Shown here: positions 63,801 through 64,000 of the stretch, piece after piece
How positions within the stretch are numbered: position 1 is the stretch's first letter
Layout of the letters: each line of letters begins with the position of its first letter
Origin: Mycobacterium sp. IDR2000157661
Lineage (GTDB): Bacteria > Actinomycetota > Actinomycetes > Mycobacteriales > Mycobacteriaceae
Assembly: GCF_022317005.1 (NCBI RefSeq)
Contig: NZ_CP081006.1
Coordinates: forward strand, 744,001-808,000
Direction: 5' to 3'
DNA: 64,000 bases
Position numbers and translations under genes: made by a program
Notes under the pieces: model-generated
What the model was told of the DNA's origin: nothing
Seen by the model: only the letters and a program-made list of their open reading frames with translations
Database searches by the model: none

Positions 63801-64000
63801 CCGCGGGTGGAGGTGATCGGCCGGCCCGAGGCGTCGCCGACCGCGCTGCTGGCCGATCTCGTCGCGATGTACGACGAGGGCCGCAGACGACCCCTGCCGT
63901 TGCCGGTGAAGACGTCCTATGCCTGGGCTGAAGCCGTCCACAGTCACGGCGACCCCGACCGCCTCGCCGGTTACAAGTGGCGCAGCAGCGACTACTACCC
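60888..64000 (+). CDS. recC: RecC subunit of exonuclease V (truncated by window edge)
   Basis: Open from the ATG at 60888 (MALHIHRAERTDQLADGLGA) to the right edge: 1037 codons without a stop. RecC landmarks include LVIVPAKGVERWLSQRLSHV near the N-terminus, VQVHSCHGPARQIDVLREVL, PMRSVPHRVVCLVGLDDGVF and LADLVAFFRDPVKGFFRAMD. It partners RecB and RecD in DNA-end processing; in mycobacteria RecBCD serves mainly single-strand annealing while AdnAB dominates recombination. The family length in M. tuberculosis (Rv0631c) is about 1100 residues, so only the tail is missing. Position agrees with the conserved order. Confidence 0.93.
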   Translation, partial: MALHIHRAERTDQLADGLGALLADPLPDPLAEELVIVPAKGVERWLSQRLSHVLGRGTGGDGVCAGIAFRNPRSLIAALAGTARGDDPWSPDSMVWPLMEVIDENCTQDWCKTLATHLGHFEAGEEKELRQGRRYAVARRLAGLFASYARQRPQLLVDWENDVVGDVAPDLRWQPPLWRALIDRMGADTPHIRHAKAVARLQESPTELPARLSLFGYTRLPGTEIELLDALSTHHDLHLWLPHPSDHVWQRLNGVTGQIPRRVDTSHRQVGHPLLATLGRDLRELQRGLPAARATDEYLGGTGYPATLLGWLQSDIAADALRPAGRVLAEGDRSVQVHSCHGPARQIDVLREVLLGLLADDPTLEPRDILVMCPDIETYAPLIVAGFGLGDVIKGVHPAHRLRVKLADRALTQTNPLLGVASQLLTLAAGRATASEVLNLAQAGPVRARFGFTDDNLEDITRWVRQANIRWGFDADHRAPYRVDFIQNTWRFGIDRVLAGVAMSDDSHAWIDKTLPLDDVSSNRVDLAGQLAEYVDRLQRTVRTLTGTRPLHQWLDSLARGVELLTRVGDDDAWQTSQLEREFADVLAGAAARTDTEMRLPDVRALLDRHLAGRPTRANFRTGTLTVCTMVPMRSVPHRVVCLVGLDDGVFPRLGVVDGDDALAREPMTGERDIRSEDRQLLLDAIGAATETLVITYTGANEYSGQERPPAVPLAELVDTLDRTTDKPVHDTVVVKHPLQPFDTRNVLPGRLVSDVSFSFDPSVERAARARLGERAARPNFISGPLPAPPPDDVNLADLVAFFRDPVKGFFRAMDYTLPWEVDGVADAMPVDINALEEWTVGERMLTDMLRGMDPDQARHAEWRRGTLPPGNLGWRKSKELCDQATEIATAAAPYRGAEPEAVDVDIDLGGRRLTGTVAPFFGDRLLSVTYSKLDGRHLLQPWIPLLALFADDPSRNFTAVCIGRPRRGTTPRVEVIGRPEASPTALLADLVAMYDEGRRRPLPLPVKTSYAWAEAVHSHGDPDRLAGYKWRSSDYY

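Overview
The window is high-GC actinobacterial DNA from a mycobacterium, most likely an environmental, fast-growing Mycolicibacterium-type species (inference). The evidence is mycolic-acid genes (mmaA-family methyltransferases, hadABC), mycobacterial families (LpqN-type lipoprotein, DUF732, PE-PPE-domain hydrolase) and gene order. Read backwards, the two ends match the M. tuberculosis block recC - echA3 - glyoxalase II - rpmG2 - hadABC - tRNA-Trp - secE - nusG - rplK - rplA - mmaA genes - lipG. In that species mmaA4 lies next to rplA. Here about 36.7 kb separates them, and that insertion is the main feature of the window.

Layout. 0-3.8 kb: lipG and three mycolic acid methyltransferase genes, closed by a hairpin terminator. 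3.8-14.2 kb: accessory block with a PE-PPE serine hydrolase, a fossil YCII/ECF sigma locus, two large paralogous LuxR/ATPase regulators, an LpqN-type lipoprotein and a tandem pair of tiny secreted proteins with identical mature sequences. 14.3-39.7 kb: an exopolysaccharide locus with a DUF4012 membrane protein, Wzz/BY-kinase, SAM methyltransferase, Wzx-type flippase, Wzy-type polymerase, two glycosyltransferases, two sulfotransferases, a pyruvyl-transferase-like protein, a plant-type GDP-mannose 3,5-epimerase, an SLC13 anion permease with TrkA-C domains, a WbaP/GumD-type initiating sugar phosphotransferase and a low-molecular-weight tyrosine phosphatase. A degenerate tyrosine recombinase and two nested IS21-family elements, each with a 5-bp target duplication, sit inside it.

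40.4-45.2 kb: conserved housekeeping block rplA, rplK, nusG, secE, tRNA-Trp, hadC, hadB, hadA, rpmG2, tRNA-Met and tRNA-Thr, all on the minus strand. 45.3-64 kb: mixed chromosomal genes: a broken DUF4352 gene, NYN-LOTUS protein, glyoxalase-II-like MBL hydrolase, GH25-like hydrolase, echA3, TetR, tandem HD-GYP/LuxR, two STAS proteins, CorA, ferredoxin-reductase-type flavoprotein, DUF3060 protein, haloalkane dehalogenase, rhodanese, Mesh1-like HD hydrolase, a frameshifted zinc alcohol dehydrogenase, and recC running off the right edge.

How it works together (inference): the 14-39 kb genes form a near-complete Wzx/Wzy-type pathway for a polymer that may contain GDP-L-galactose-derived sugar and carry sulfate and pyruvyl groups, with sulfate imported by the SLC13 protein and chain length set by the BY-kinase/phosphatase pair. 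An 18-bp element, TAGGGAAA(C/G)NCCC(G/T)ATTC, occurs in the same orientation upstream of four transcription units: the small gene before the second LuxR regulator, the first secreted protein, a glycosyltransferase/epimerase operon and the initiating sugar transferase. It may tie the accessory block and the polysaccharide locus into one regulon.
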